Source: RUG760 sp045642205 (GTDB lineage: Bacteria; Bacillota; Clostridia; Lachnospirales; Bianqueaceae). From it: a DNA stretch of 64,000 nucleotides. Below, one piece after another: positions 26,751 to 34,832 of this stretch; position 1 is the stretch's first letter; every line of letters starts with the position of its first letter. The translations under genes were made by a program, and so were the position numbers. The notes beneath the pieces were generated by a model, which ran no database searches, had not been told where the DNA came from, and saw nothing but the letters and a program-made list of their open reading frames with translations. Location of the stretch: assembly GCA_045642205.1 (NCBI GenBank), contig JAZUIK010000116.1:20445-84444 (forward strand), given 5' to 3'.

Positions 26751-27485
26751 ATGAAACAATGGATCGAACTGACGGATGCTGTCGTATTGGATATCGACGA
26801 CACCCTGTATTTACGAAATGAACCCTTCATCCGCGCCTGTGAAGATCTCTTATCCGAACGGATGCAGCTGGACTGGGCGGAACTTTTCCGCGTTCGCAAC
26901 CGATACAGCGATGAACTCCTCTACCATCAGAAAGAAACCGGTATCACCAACGAGGAGCTGTACTGTCTCCGCATGCAGCTGGCCTTGAGAGAATACGGTG
27001 AGAAGATCTCTCCTCTCTCCGTTAAGGCCTTCGAAGAACGCTACAGCTTCTACCAGGGAAAGATCACCCTGTACAAAGGCTTTGCTCCTTTTCTGGATCT
27101 TTTAAAAGAACATCATATTCCCCTGGCTGTCATTACCAACGGAACGCCCGCAAGACAAAAGGGAAAGATCAGGACCTTAGGTCTGGACAAGTGGATCCCC
27201 GAAGAAAACTGGATCGTATCCGAAGAAGTCGGTTACCCCAAGCCCGACAGACAGGTCTTTGATCTGACCGCCGAAAGACTGGGGATCTCAGATCCATCCA
27301 GACTCTGGTTTATAGGAGACAATTATCCTATGGATATAGAAGGTGCGTTGAATGCCGGATGGAATACCGTCTGGTTCAATGCCAACGGAGATACTCTTCC
27401 TGAGGGGACTACCGATCAGGCGGATCGTACGCTCCACTCCGCCAAGGAACTGATGGGTCTTCTCAGCAAAGACTATCTTGTGTAA
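26751..27485 (+). CDS. HAD-superfamily phosphatase, subfamily IA
   Basis: A 244-residue hydrolase with all four HAD motifs: VVLDIDDTLY near 10-19, VITNGTP (motif II Thr) near 122, the Lys in GYPKPDRQVF near 160, and FIGDNYPMDIEGALNAG near 187. The helical cap is between motifs I and II. It probably dephosphorylates a small metabolite; the substrate is unknown. Earlier TTG and ATG codons at 26700 and 26703 fall inside a hairpin and would add 17 unrelated residues, so I chose 26751, although its ribosome site is weak. It converges on the RpiR gene. Confidence 0.85.
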   Translation: MKQWIELTDAVVLDIDDTLYLRNEPFIRACEDLLSERMQLDWAELFRVRNRYSDELLYHQKETGITNEELYCLRMQLALREYGEKISPLSVKAFEERYSFYQGKITLYKGFAPFLDLLKEHHIPLAVITNGTPARQKGKIRTLGLDKWIPEENWIVSEEVGYPKPDRQVFDLTAERLGISDPSRLWFIGDNYPMDIEGALNAGWNTVWFNANGDTLPEGTTDQADRTLHSAKELMGLLSKDYLV

Positions 27486-27526
27486 TGCTCTGTTTCCCTT
27501 TGATCAGTGTCCCTCCGCCATGGATC

Positions 27527-28321
27527 TTATTTTGCTGCTCCACCATCCACATATCTGGCCCTGTATTCCATATTCAGCATATTCAGGACAAATTGCTGCG
27601 AGATGACGGTAGATGCCGTATGGGTCGCAGGATATGTCAGATTATGCTTAGGAGAAAACTGCAGAAGCGCTGAAGTCTCATCATCCAGGATGATCACTTC
27701 GGCGCTTGTTTTTTCTGCCTTTTCCAGGACCTTCCTGCATAATTCCGTTTCTGTGGTCAGGGTATTTGGTTCCAGAAATACCACAGAGTGCTTTCCGAGC
27801 GAGTCCAGATCTGCCTTGATGTTCTCCGGAGAGGTAAAATAGAAGATTTCCTTTTTATCCATCATCAATGTGTTCAGCAGCATGATGATATACAGTGACT
27901 GAAACGGAGGCCCAAAATAATGTACATCCTTCGCCCCATGGAGCAGTAAACAGACATCATCGATCTGCTCAAAGACCCTGGATCGTCTGAGTCCGGAAAT
28001 CACCTTTTCCATATGATCCAGAAAGGATTCCGCCGGTTTTTGAGGATCGATCTCATTCAGAGGGATATTACGGTTCAGATAATAGTATTGATCGACCGTC
28101 TCCTTGGCCGCCAGACGAAATTCGTTAAAATTGTGATATCCGATCTTCCTTACCAAGCGGCTGATGCTCATGGCATTGGTATTGCACAGTGCCGCGATCT
28201 CATCGATGGAATAATCCGCGATCTTATCCATATTCTGAGACAGTTTCATCATGGCATGATATCCGCTGGAACCTTTTTGATACATATCGGAATAATACAG
28301 CATGCGGAATATGGGATCCAT
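27527..28321 (-). CDS. RpiR/MurR-family transcriptional regulator
   Basis: A 264-residue regulator. The N-terminal RpiR helix-turn-helix covers about 1-80 (YSIDEIAALCNTNAMSISRL). The C-terminal SIS-like domain (about 110-260) normally senses a phosphosugar, but here it is divergent. AGGAGG precedes the ATG. It is transcribed away from the zinc-ribbon flavoprotein gene at 28436. The 114 bp between them holds a strong inverted repeat, so control of that gene and of itself is likely. Confidence 0.85.
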   Translation of the reverse strand: MDPIFRMLYYSDMYQKGSSGYHAMMKLSQNMDKIADYSIDEIAALCNTNAMSISRLVRKIGYHNFNEFRLAAKETVDQYYYLNRNIPLNEIDPQKPAESFLDHMEKVISGLRRSRVFEQIDDVCLLLHGAKDVHYFGPPFQSLYIIMLLNTLMMDKKEIFYFTSPENIKADLDSLGKHSVVFLEPNTLTTETELCRKVLEKAEKTSAEVIILDDETSALLQFSPKHNLTYPATHTASTVISQQFVLNMLNMEYRARYVDGGAAK

Positions 28322-28338
28322 GTTACCCTCCTCGTATT

Positions 28339-28405
28339 CATTAACAATTTTATGTTAATGGTAACACATTTTAGTGTGTAATTCTATGCGATACAGAAAT
28401 ATAAT
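28339..28405 (+). promoter_or_regulatory. Operator and promoter between the RpiR gene and the flavoprotein gene
   Basis: CATTAACA (28339-28346) and TGTTAATG (28353-28360) form a perfect inverted repeat with a 6 bp spacer. ACACA/TGTGT (28364-28368, 28375-28379) forms a second, adjoining one with the same spacer length. A TATAAT at 28400-28405 serves the rightward gene; its -35 is poor, which fits activator or repressor control. Confidence 0.6.
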
Positions 28406-28435
28406 GAAAGCATCTTCTACAGGAGGTCAACAATA

Positions 28436-29407
28436 ATGAAAGTTCTTGGAATTTCCATGGGCCGTAAAGGCGAGCGCAGTGATATCTACTGCAAGCAGGC
28501 TCTGATGGGCGTCGAGGCCGCAGCAAAGAAGCTGGGTATCGAGGTCGAGGTCGAATTTATCAACACCGTTAATATGGAAATCTCTCAGTGTCGCGGATGT
28601 TCCGTTTGCTGGGATGCTCCCGACGGACACATCAAATGCTGGATCAAGGATGACTACCTTGCGATCGAGGATAAGATCCTGGATGCTGACGGCATCATCA
28701 TCGCAGCTCCCGTATACTCTGTCGGCATCGTCGGCCAGCTGAAGAACCTGCTGGACCGTTTCGGTGCTGCTCACGATCGGGCTTCCATGCTGGCAGGACA
28801 GGCACAGCGTAAGGCTGACGGACGTCCTCTCTTGGATGAGCGTTATTTCAAGGATCGTTATTGCTCTTATATCGCTGTCGGCGGTGCATGGACCGAGGAT
28901 TGGACCGGTTTTGGTCTTCCCATGATGCATCTGTTTAGCTGCTCTCAGGCTATGAAGGTCGTCGGCCAGATCAATGCCAACGATCAGGGTCGTAAGACCA
29001 GTCCTTTCCTGGATCAGGAAATGATGGACAATGTGTTCGCTATGGGTGAGAACCTGACCAACAACCTGGGTGTTCCCTACGATGAGACCACCTGGTTCGG
29101 CGAAGAAGGCACCTGCCCTGTCTGCCATCTGAACATGCTGACTGTCAACGGTACCAACAAGGTTACCTGCCCTGTCTGCGGTATCCATGGTCTTCTGACC
29201 CTGGAAGGCGAAGAACTGAAGGTTTCCTTCTCCGAGGATGAAAAGAAGCGTGCAAGAAACACCCTGCGCGGACTTCAGGAGCACCAGGATGAGATCGGCG
29301 AGATGATGCGTATCTGCATTCCCAAACTGCAGGCTAACAAGGAGTTCCTTGATGAGAAGAACAAGGAATACCGTGCATATAAGCCCACCTGGAAGGCCAG
29401 CAAGTAA
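28436..29407 (+). CDS. Flavodoxin-fold NAD(P)H-dependent oxidoreductase with C-terminal zinc ribbon (paralogue)
   Basis: A 323-residue protein, paralogue of the one at 2831-3829. It shares KVLGISMGRK at the N-terminus, the CRGCSVCW cysteines near 45-52, the APVYSVGIVGQLKNLLDRFG flavin loop, AVGGAWTEDW near 146, and a zinc ribbon (CPVC...CPVC) at about 226-248. A charged C-terminal tail follows. AGGAGGT precedes the ATG. It faces an RpiR-type regulator, so its substrate may be sugar-linked or induced by a phosphosugar. Reaction unknown; quinone, nitro- or enone reduction are options for the fold. Confidence 0.8.
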   Translation: MKVLGISMGRKGERSDIYCKQALMGVEAAAKKLGIEVEVEFINTVNMEISQCRGCSVCWDAPDGHIKCWIKDDYLAIEDKILDADGIIIAAPVYSVGIVGQLKNLLDRFGAAHDRASMLAGQAQRKADGRPLLDERYFKDRYCSYIAVGGAWTEDWTGFGLPMMHLFSCSQAMKVVGQINANDQGRKTSPFLDQEMMDNVFAMGENLTNNLGVPYDETTWFGEEGTCPVCHLNMLTVNGTNKVTCPVCGIHGLLTLEGEELKVSFSEDEKKRARNTLRGLQEHQDEIGEMMRICIPKLQANKEFLDEKNKEYRAYKPTWKASK

Positions 29408-29426
29408 TCTGAATCGATAGTACTAA

Positions 29427-29490
29427 ACAAGAAAGAGAGCCGTTTGGAGCGGTGCACAGAGTGCAATGCTCCAACGACTCTCTTTCTTGT
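29427..29490 (+). terminator. Long terminator hairpin carrying nested motif B (copy 1)
   Basis: The outer 13 bp stem is 29427-29439 with 29478-29490, followed by TATCTG. Inside is the motif AGC-GGU-[GCAC helix]-AAU-GCU, shared with 33968-34042 and 63793-63854. It lies between the convergent flavoprotein and YbjQ-like genes. In the rightward sense the core pairs with a G.U wobble and a G.A mismatch. Confidence 0.75.
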
Positions 29491-29530
29491 TATCTGTCAA
29501 CTGTTGATGTCAGTGTCTTGCCTGTTGATC

Positions 29531-29845
29531 TTATCGAAGGATCTTGACAGCCGTTCCGCTTGCCAGGATCTCAGCACCACCCTGAACGATGCTGGAAGAG
29601 GAAAAGCGCACATTGACAATGGCATCAGCACCCATAGCCTGTGCGGAAGCGATCATCTTCTGGATCGCTTTGGTAGTGGATTCCTCCAGCATCTTGGTAT
29701 AGGCACCCATCTCGCCGCCAACAAGATTGCGGAATCCGGATCCTACATCCTGGAAATAGTTCTTGGTAAGAATGCTGGCACCGGTAACCAGGGAAATGAC
29801 CTGATAGTTGCAGCCGGGAATGTGTTCTGTGTTAACGACGATCAT
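29531..29845 (-). CDS. YbjQ-like (UPF0145) protein
   Basis: A 104-residue protein of the YbjQ/heavy-metal-binding-domain family, normally about 100-110 residues. Recognisable blocks are NTEHIPGCNYQVI, GEMGAYTKMLEE, AMGADAIVNVRF and the final VKIL. Members form pentamers of unclear role. The start at 29845 has AGGAGA upstream; an upstream in-frame ATG does not. It converges on the flavoprotein gene. Confidence 0.9.
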   Translation of the reverse strand: MIVVNTEHIPGCNYQVISLVTGASILTKNYFQDVGSGFRNLVGGEMGAYTKMLEESTTKAIQKMIASAQAMGADAIVNVRFSSSSIVQGGAEILASGTAVKILR

Positions 29846-29914
29846 GGGAATTCTCCTCTCGTTTTTTTCCATCATACCCCAAACAAGGCTTTTTCACAAC
29901 AAAAGAACATTCAA

Positions 29915-32557
29915 TTACTTGTAGATCTCGATCTTTCCGAACATACCGGTTGCCTCATAAGCTTCATAACTGAAGTCAAAGGGAGGCTTGGGAAGATCCA
30001 TTGTCTCTCTGGAAGGTGTGGTCGTGACTTCGATCTCGATCTCGTTATCTCCTTCCACCAGGCACTGACTGATGTCTACCTGATAAGGAGGCAGGATTCT
30101 GTATCCTGCTTCTTTTCCGTTGACACGGACTTTCATGAGCTCATAGACCTGCTCTGCCTTGATAAATGCTCTCTCAGGAACATTCTCCATCTGAACGGTC
30201 TTCCTGTATAGGATCACACCGGAAAATGTCGGATACTCATCGGAAAAAGAAGCCAGGGTATCCTTTGTTACCTCTTCATCGAAAGCGGGATAGGCGATGG
30301 CGCGGACCTTGGAAAGCTTCCAGTTATTAGAAATATCCATGGATGTAAGTCCTTCCAGCTCTTTTGCATAGGACTGATGTACGCCAGCCACTTTCTGGGC
30401 GTCCTTTTCCACCAGAACAACACATTCAACAGGCGCAAGATCGAGCGCAACCAGGTTGACACCATCTTTAATATGCTGTGTTGTACACTCCTCATATACA
30501 TCCTTAAGAGCATCGTAATACACAAATTCCTTACCGGAAGGCAGTGTAACGGTTCCCTGATAACCATGAGCAGGAGACTCATTCTGGAAGACAAAGATAT
30601 CTTTCTGATCCTTGCGATAGTGATAGAAGCTCAGTTCTTTACACTCCGTATCGGATTGCACATCCACAAATCCGTTCTTCTTGAAGTTCTCTGCCAGTTC
30701 TGCCAAGGGTATAGCCTTACTGCAGCTTCTGACCTGCTCCAGCAAGCCTTCCTCTGCGTCGATCACGGTCTCAGGATAATTATCTGCAAAGATAATGGGC
30801 AGGTCTTTTGCCTCGACGATCCAACGGGCAAAATGCTCCGGGATCGCTCTGGTATAGGGAACGACCAGGGCATCAAAGGTGACACCGTTTACCGTCAGCT
30901 TATTACCCTGAATGGCGCCTTTATAGTCCTCCAGATTTTCCAGAAGATCCATCCAGACAATATCCAGATCGATCTGATTCTCCAGAAGGACGCGATTTAC
31001 CTTCTGCATGGGCATCGCATCGGCGACCCAGTCAGCCTCGCCGTCATATAAAACAGCGGCGCTGGCCACATGCTGACCACCGGATAAGAGCTCACACATA
31101 CGGTTTGCATACTTCATAAGTTTTGCAAAATAGGGGAACTGCGGATTGTTTCCTCTTGCATAGAAGTGCGGCGGACAATCCTCATCAGGATATTCAGCCA
31201 TAGAAAAGGCATGGGGTACCAACTCATTGATCCCTTTTACCAGAAGGTGATCCAGTACATACTTCATATCACGGACACCAAAGTTCCATCCATAGGCTCC
31301 GAACAGCTCGCACATGGTACGACCCTTCTTCTTGGGATCCAGATGTCCTGCGGAAGCCCCCAGTTTTCCAAGGGTGTAATGATGAAATTCTCCGTCTCCG
31401 CCCAATTCTCCCAGTCCCTGACGAGCCTGAACGGGAGCACCCAGCATTACCTGTTCTCCGATACAGTCGATACCCGACATATGCTGTCCGGAAATGGCTC
31501 TGAAATAGTGCGCTGCACCCAATCCAAACCGGCTGTGTACACTGTTTTCCTCAACGACATGTCCGATGTACTCAACTCCGTGCTCAGCGCACCATGCGCC
31601 GACGGTATCAGAGAAGTTTTTCTTATACAATCTGGATACGATATCCATGTAGTCATAGCGGATACGATCCTGCATGACCTTGGTATCGCTTTCCTGGAAC
31701 AGGAACGGAAGGTAACGGGTATATTCGTCTCCGTAACGTTCCTTCAGCATTGCCTCCACTTCATCACTCCAGGGAAGGGGCATTTTCTTGGTACCAAGCT
31801 TTGCCGTATAGCTGATCTCTTCAATATTTGCAAACTGAGGTTCATCGGAGAAGAAACCTGCAATGGTCTTTCCGAATTCATCGGCATAATGAGCGAAGTG
31901 AGGCTCATAGACAGCTTCGATCTGGGTGTAGGCAGATTCCGCATCCAGGAAATTGATATAGTCTTCCTTACCGCCATCACAGCGTGTCTTGAAGATCACA
32001 TAGACCGTCCAGACACCCTCCGGCAGCGTAAAGGTAGCAAAATTATCTTTCACGGTATCTGTCAGATCGATAACCTCTTCTGACAGAGTCCTGCCTTCCT
32101 TCAATTTTACAGCAACAATGGTGAGCATCTTGTTTTTCGCACGCTCTTCCATATTCTTAAAGGAGTTGGGGATCTCCCAGAATCCGATAGCAGGCTTCAG
32201 CATTCTACGGATGTCCAAAGTCAGCTGACGATTGGGATATCCATAGACGTTAGCCTTGGAATTCGCAATATACATCTTCTTGCGTTCAGGATATTTTTCT
32301 ACGATCAATCCATTCGCATATCCGGTAGGGAAATGTTTGTCATCCAGGATCCAAACCTTCATCTGACGCTTCTTTGCTTCTTCGATGATGATGTCCATAT
32401 CATGCCACCATCCATCTTTACAGAACTCATCATGGGGACGGGCTTCTACACAGACAGCACCGATTCCGCACTCGCTGATCTTTTCCATTTCTTCACGGAT
32501 GATCTCTTCACTCTCTCCCCTCATCCACAAAAACGGAAAAATATGATTTCTGTCCAT
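29915..32557 (-). CDS. Large glycoside hydrolase, GH106-like (alpha-L-rhamnosidase-type)
   Basis: An 880-residue protein. The N-terminal region FPFLWMRGESEEIIREEMEK followed by CGIGAVCVEARPH matches the TIM-barrel opening of GH106-like enzymes. FSDEPQF near 270 and HVVEENS near 368 hold candidate catalytic acids. The middle and C-terminal parts contain the Rossmann-like insertion and beta-sandwich domains expected for the family. No signal peptide, so it would act on imported oligosaccharides or glycosides. I chose 32557, with GGAGGAG upstream; an in-frame extension to 32668 lacks one. A rhamnosidase role is inferred from family resemblance only. Confidence 0.7.
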   Translation of the reverse strand: MDRNHIFPFLWMRGESEEIIREEMEKISECGIGAVCVEARPHDEFCKDGWWHDMDIIIEEAKKRQMKVWILDDKHFPTGYANGLIVEKYPERKKMYIANSKANVYGYPNRQLTLDIRRMLKPAIGFWEIPNSFKNMEERAKNKMLTIVAVKLKEGRTLSEEVIDLTDTVKDNFATFTLPEGVWTVYVIFKTRCDGGKEDYINFLDAESAYTQIEAVYEPHFAHYADEFGKTIAGFFSDEPQFANIEEISYTAKLGTKKMPLPWSDEVEAMLKERYGDEYTRYLPFLFQESDTKVMQDRIRYDYMDIVSRLYKKNFSDTVGAWCAEHGVEYIGHVVEENSVHSRFGLGAAHYFRAISGQHMSGIDCIGEQVMLGAPVQARQGLGELGGDGEFHHYTLGKLGASAGHLDPKKKGRTMCELFGAYGWNFGVRDMKYVLDHLLVKGINELVPHAFSMAEYPDEDCPPHFYARGNNPQFPYFAKLMKYANRMCELLSGGQHVASAAVLYDGEADWVADAMPMQKVNRVLLENQIDLDIVWMDLLENLEDYKGAIQGNKLTVNGVTFDALVVPYTRAIPEHFARWIVEAKDLPIIFADNYPETVIDAEEGLLEQVRSCSKAIPLAELAENFKKNGFVDVQSDTECKELSFYHYRKDQKDIFVFQNESPAHGYQGTVTLPSGKEFVYYDALKDVYEECTTQHIKDGVNLVALDLAPVECVVLVEKDAQKVAGVHQSYAKELEGLTSMDISNNWKLSKVRAIAYPAFDEEVTKDTLASFSDEYPTFSGVILYRKTVQMENVPERAFIKAEQVYELMKVRVNGKEAGYRILPPYQVDISQCLVEGDNEIEIEVTTTPSRETMDLPKPPFDFSYEAYEATGMFGKIEIYK

Positions 32558-32756
32558 AAAGTACACTCCTCCATATTTTAATATTTCCAATATTATAGTA
32601 GCGGCTATGAATGATTTCTTTGTCCTTTTTGGAGTTGTTCCCCAGCAATTTTTATTCTGTTTTTCCATAAGCCCTTTGATTGCAGGTATTATTTGTCATA
32701 AACCTTCTGTTTTCTTGTCTTTTGGGACTTCCGCCTGCTTTTCCTGTCTATGTCAA
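32558..32756. other. Intergenic region without a recognised gene
   Basis: This stretch separates the GH106-like gene from the tRNA terminator. It is AT-rich and must hold the leftward promoter of the hydrolase, but I see no clear -35/-10 pair or repeat. Confidence 0.4.
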
Positions 32757-32759
32757 ATG

Positions 32760-32790
32760 AAAAAGGGTGTCGCTTCTGCAACACCCTTTT
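32760..32790 (-). terminator. Terminator of tRNA-Ala
   Basis: AAAAGGGTGT pairs with ACACCCTTTT, followed leftward by a T-run, just after the tRNA 3' end. Confidence 0.85.
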
Positions 32791-32796
32791 ATTTTA

Positions 32797-32869
32797 TGGA
32801 GTATAGGGGACTTGAACCCCTGGCCTCTTGAATGCCATTCAAGCGCGCTCCCAACTGCGCCAATACCCC
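32797..32869 (-). tRNA. tRNA-Ala (GGC anticodon)
   Basis: A 73 nt cloverleaf read leftward. The acceptor stem GGGGTAT/ATACTCC includes a G.U pair. The anticodon stem CTTGA/TCAAG holds the loop ATGGCAT, giving anticodon GGC. The T-arm includes GGTTCAAGTCC. The 3' CCA is not encoded. Confidence 0.95.
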
Positions 32870-33016
32870 GGATGGCAGTAAATATACCAAACCAACTTTC
32901 AAAAGTCAAGAAACACCGCCCTTTTCTCACCATAATTTTGGTATCTGTTTCTTATGCAGCGTATTCATCCCCGCTGCATATTATTCTTCATTTTTATACA
33001 CTTCTGGTTCCTTTTG

Positions 33017-33055
33017 TTGCTATTTACTCATTTTGCGTTTATAATAAGTCGACTT
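33017..33055 (+). promoter_or_regulatory. Promoter of the E2-like gene with a palindrome at the start site
   Basis: TTGCTA (33017-33022) and TATAAT (33040-33045) have a 17 bp spacer. AAGTCGACTT (33046-33055) is a 10 bp palindrome at about +1, a possible repressor site. Confidence 0.7.
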
Positions 33056-33104
33056 ATGCATACTTGCTGTTTTTACAGTTGGTATATACAAAGGAGGATT
33101 CCCT

Positions 33105-33947
33105 ATGAGAGTCGATGGTACTCGAATCAAGCACGGAGACCCGATGTACACTGTTGTTCCGCACATCATGTCGGAAAGAAACGATGCCATGAACAGTATC
33201 GAACTGTTCATCCCTATCGTTCCCATGAACCGTTACATCAAGGAAAAGCACGCACAGGGCATTGAAATTTCTCATCTGGCTATTGTGATCGCAGCCTATA
33301 CCCGTATGATCGCTGAATTTCCTTCTCTGAATCGCTTTATTGTCAATCGTAAGATCTATGCCCGCAAGGGTATCTCTATCGGTATGGTCGTTTTGAAGCC
33401 GGAAGGCGAAACCATGAACAAGTTCTATCTGGATCCTGCAGACGATATCTTTACTGTCAACCAGAAGATCACCGACTATATCGAAGAAAACCGTAAGCCT
33501 GCTACCGAAAACCCCACCGATAAGATCATCAAGATCCTTGTCGGTATCCCCGGTCTTTTAAGAGTCGGTGTCGGTATCCTCAAGTGGGCCGATAAGCATG
33601 GCCTCCTACCCCAGGCGATCCTGGATGCCAGCCCCATGCACGAGTCCATGGTTGTCACCAATCTGGCCAGCATCGGAACTAACCACATCTATCACCACAT
33701 CTACAATTTCGGAACCTGTTCTCAGGTTGTTGCACTGGGTAACCTTCGCAACATGCCTAAGAAGGGCATCGGTGCCAATGGCTTTGAGCGCTGCCTTCCC
33801 ATGGGTGTCGTTATGGATGAGCGTATCGCTACCGGTGTTTACTATGCCCGTGCATTCCGTAAGTTGGAAGCTTACCTGAAGGATCCCCATCTGCTGGAGG
33901 GTCCTGCTCCCATTGTTATCCGCGAGTGGGAACAGAAGGGTCTTTGA
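33105..33947 (+). CDS. 2-oxoacid dehydrogenase E2-like acyltransferase fold lacking the catalytic His
   Basis: A 280-residue protein covering only the E2/CAT catalytic domain; there is no lipoyl or peripheral-binding domain. The C-terminal block GVVMDERIATGVYYARAF aligns with the E2 active-site region DHRVIDGADAARF, giving D-E-R-I-A-T-G in place of D-H-R-V-I-D-G. The catalytic His is Glu and the Asp is Thr. VVTNLASIGTNHIYHHIYNFGT near 184-205 is the usual preceding strand. AGGAGG precedes the ATG. Without the His, classical acyl transfer is unlikely. The protein may bind CoA compounds or have another chemistry. Confidence 0.75.
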   Translation: MRVDGTRIKHGDPMYTVVPHIMSERNDAMNSIELFIPIVPMNRYIKEKHAQGIEISHLAIVIAAYTRMIAEFPSLNRFIVNRKIYARKGISIGMVVLKPEGETMNKFYLDPADDIFTVNQKITDYIEENRKPATENPTDKIIKILVGIPGLLRVGVGILKWADKHGLLPQAILDASPMHESMVVTNLASIGTNHIYHHIYNFGTCSQVVALGNLRNMPKKGIGANGFERCLPMGVVMDERIATGVYYARAFRKLEAYLKDPHLLEGPAPIVIREWEQKGL

Positions 33948-33967
33948 TCTGATACTTATCACCGCAA

Positions 33968-34042
33968 CAAAAGAAGAGCTCCTTTTGAGCATTACGTTTC
34001 AGTTTTACTGATCGCACCGCTCGATAAGGAGCTCTTCTTTTA
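33968..34042 (-). terminator. Bidirectional terminator carrying nested motif B (copy 2)
   Basis: The outer 14 bp stem AAGAAGAGCTCCTT (33971-33984) pairs with 34026-34039 and has T-runs on both strands, between convergent genes. Read leftward the interior is GAGC-GGU-[GCG...CGU helix]-AAU-GCUC, where the inner helix contains TCAGT/ACTGA. Confidence 0.75.
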
Positions 34043-34065
34043 CATGGGACATTTTGCCTGCCGTA

Positions 34066-34533
34066 TCAAACCGGTACAGACAGATGGATATCGATCACTT
34101 TATCACTGGAGATCAGTTTAAAGTAACCACCTACACTCTCGACCAATCGCTTGATCTCCTGGATCCTGGAATCCTTTTCGGGATTCTCAAAAGGTTCACA
34201 GGTAAACTGCATCTTGATAAACAACTGCCTTTGCATGCCGCGGACCCTTAATCGAACAATGCGTTCCTTGGGATCCATCGTCTGAGAACAGTGCTCCTTT
34301 ACATAGTCCAGATTCATCTCCATGACTTCAAGGAAGCGATTTCCCAGACGATTCTTTTTCATCTCCATCGCATCAATAGATACCCAGATCTCATTCTCCG
34401 CTGCATCGGAGACAAACTGATTCAGGATCCGATTGATCTCTGCATAGGACGTGTAAAAGTTCATATCTGCTTCGATTGTAGTGACTGGGGAATACAACTT
34501 CTCGTTTAACAAGGCTCTCATAATGGCTTCCAT
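34066..34533 (-). CDS. Orphan degenerate GHKL-type histidine-kinase ATPase domain
   Basis: A 155-residue protein. YSPVTTIEADMNFYTSYAEI and ILNQFVSDAAENEI near 10-45 resemble the start of the AgrC-type GHKL ATP-binding domain (the N-box region). The end, IQEIKRLVESVGGYFKLI, resembles its closing GxGL-helix and GG segment. The N-box Asn pattern and Gly boxes are not intact, and there is no sensor, membrane or His-phosphorylation region. The start is uncertain: AAGGAGG lies 15 nt before the ATG at 34533, and the frame stays open to 34575. A degenerate LytTR regulator gene lies just upstream. The identification is by pattern only. Confidence 0.5.
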   Translation of the reverse strand: MEAIMRALLNEKLYSPVTTIEADMNFYTSYAEINRILNQFVSDAAENEIWVSIDAMEMKKNRLGNRFLEVMEMNLDYVKEHCSQTMDPKERIVRLRVRGMQRQLFIKMQFTCEPFENPEKDSRIQEIKRLVESVGGYFKLISSDKVIDIHLSVPV

Positions 34534-34660
34534 TTCTGAGATCTCTTCCCTCCTTTCCATGGATTCTATACACACGAATCATTTCGTTTCTTTACTGTAT
34601 GACCAAGTATAGCAACCCTTTAAAAGGAAATCTGCACCGTTTCAGTCTTGGCTCCATTTA

Positions 34661-34709
34661 TGTTGAATTTACAGACCGCCCCAAAATCACCTTCACAAGA
34701 ATTGTAGAA
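34661..34709. promoter_or_regulatory. Candidate LytTR sites upstream of the GHKL-like gene
   Basis: TGTTGAA at 34661-34667 and TGTAGAA at 34703-34709 are 42 bp apart, four helical turns. They match the sites upstream of the adjacent LytTR gene at 35562-35640. Confidence 0.35.
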
Positions 34710-34768
34710 TTTGACACAGGGCATCTGTTAATTCAGATTTTTCCCCACTCTTCCTATATGACAAAAAG

Positions 34769-34806
34769 CGCGAAGACCGTTTATTTGCGGTACTTCGCGC
34801 TTTGAT
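34769..34806 (-). terminator. Terminator of the LytTR regulator gene
   Basis: The 11 bp outer stem AAAGCGCGAAG/CTTCGCGCTTT has an inner ACCG/CGGT stem and is followed leftward by TTTTTG. Confidence 0.85.
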
Positions 34807-34832
34807 ATTTCATATTCAGTTACCGGATAGGA

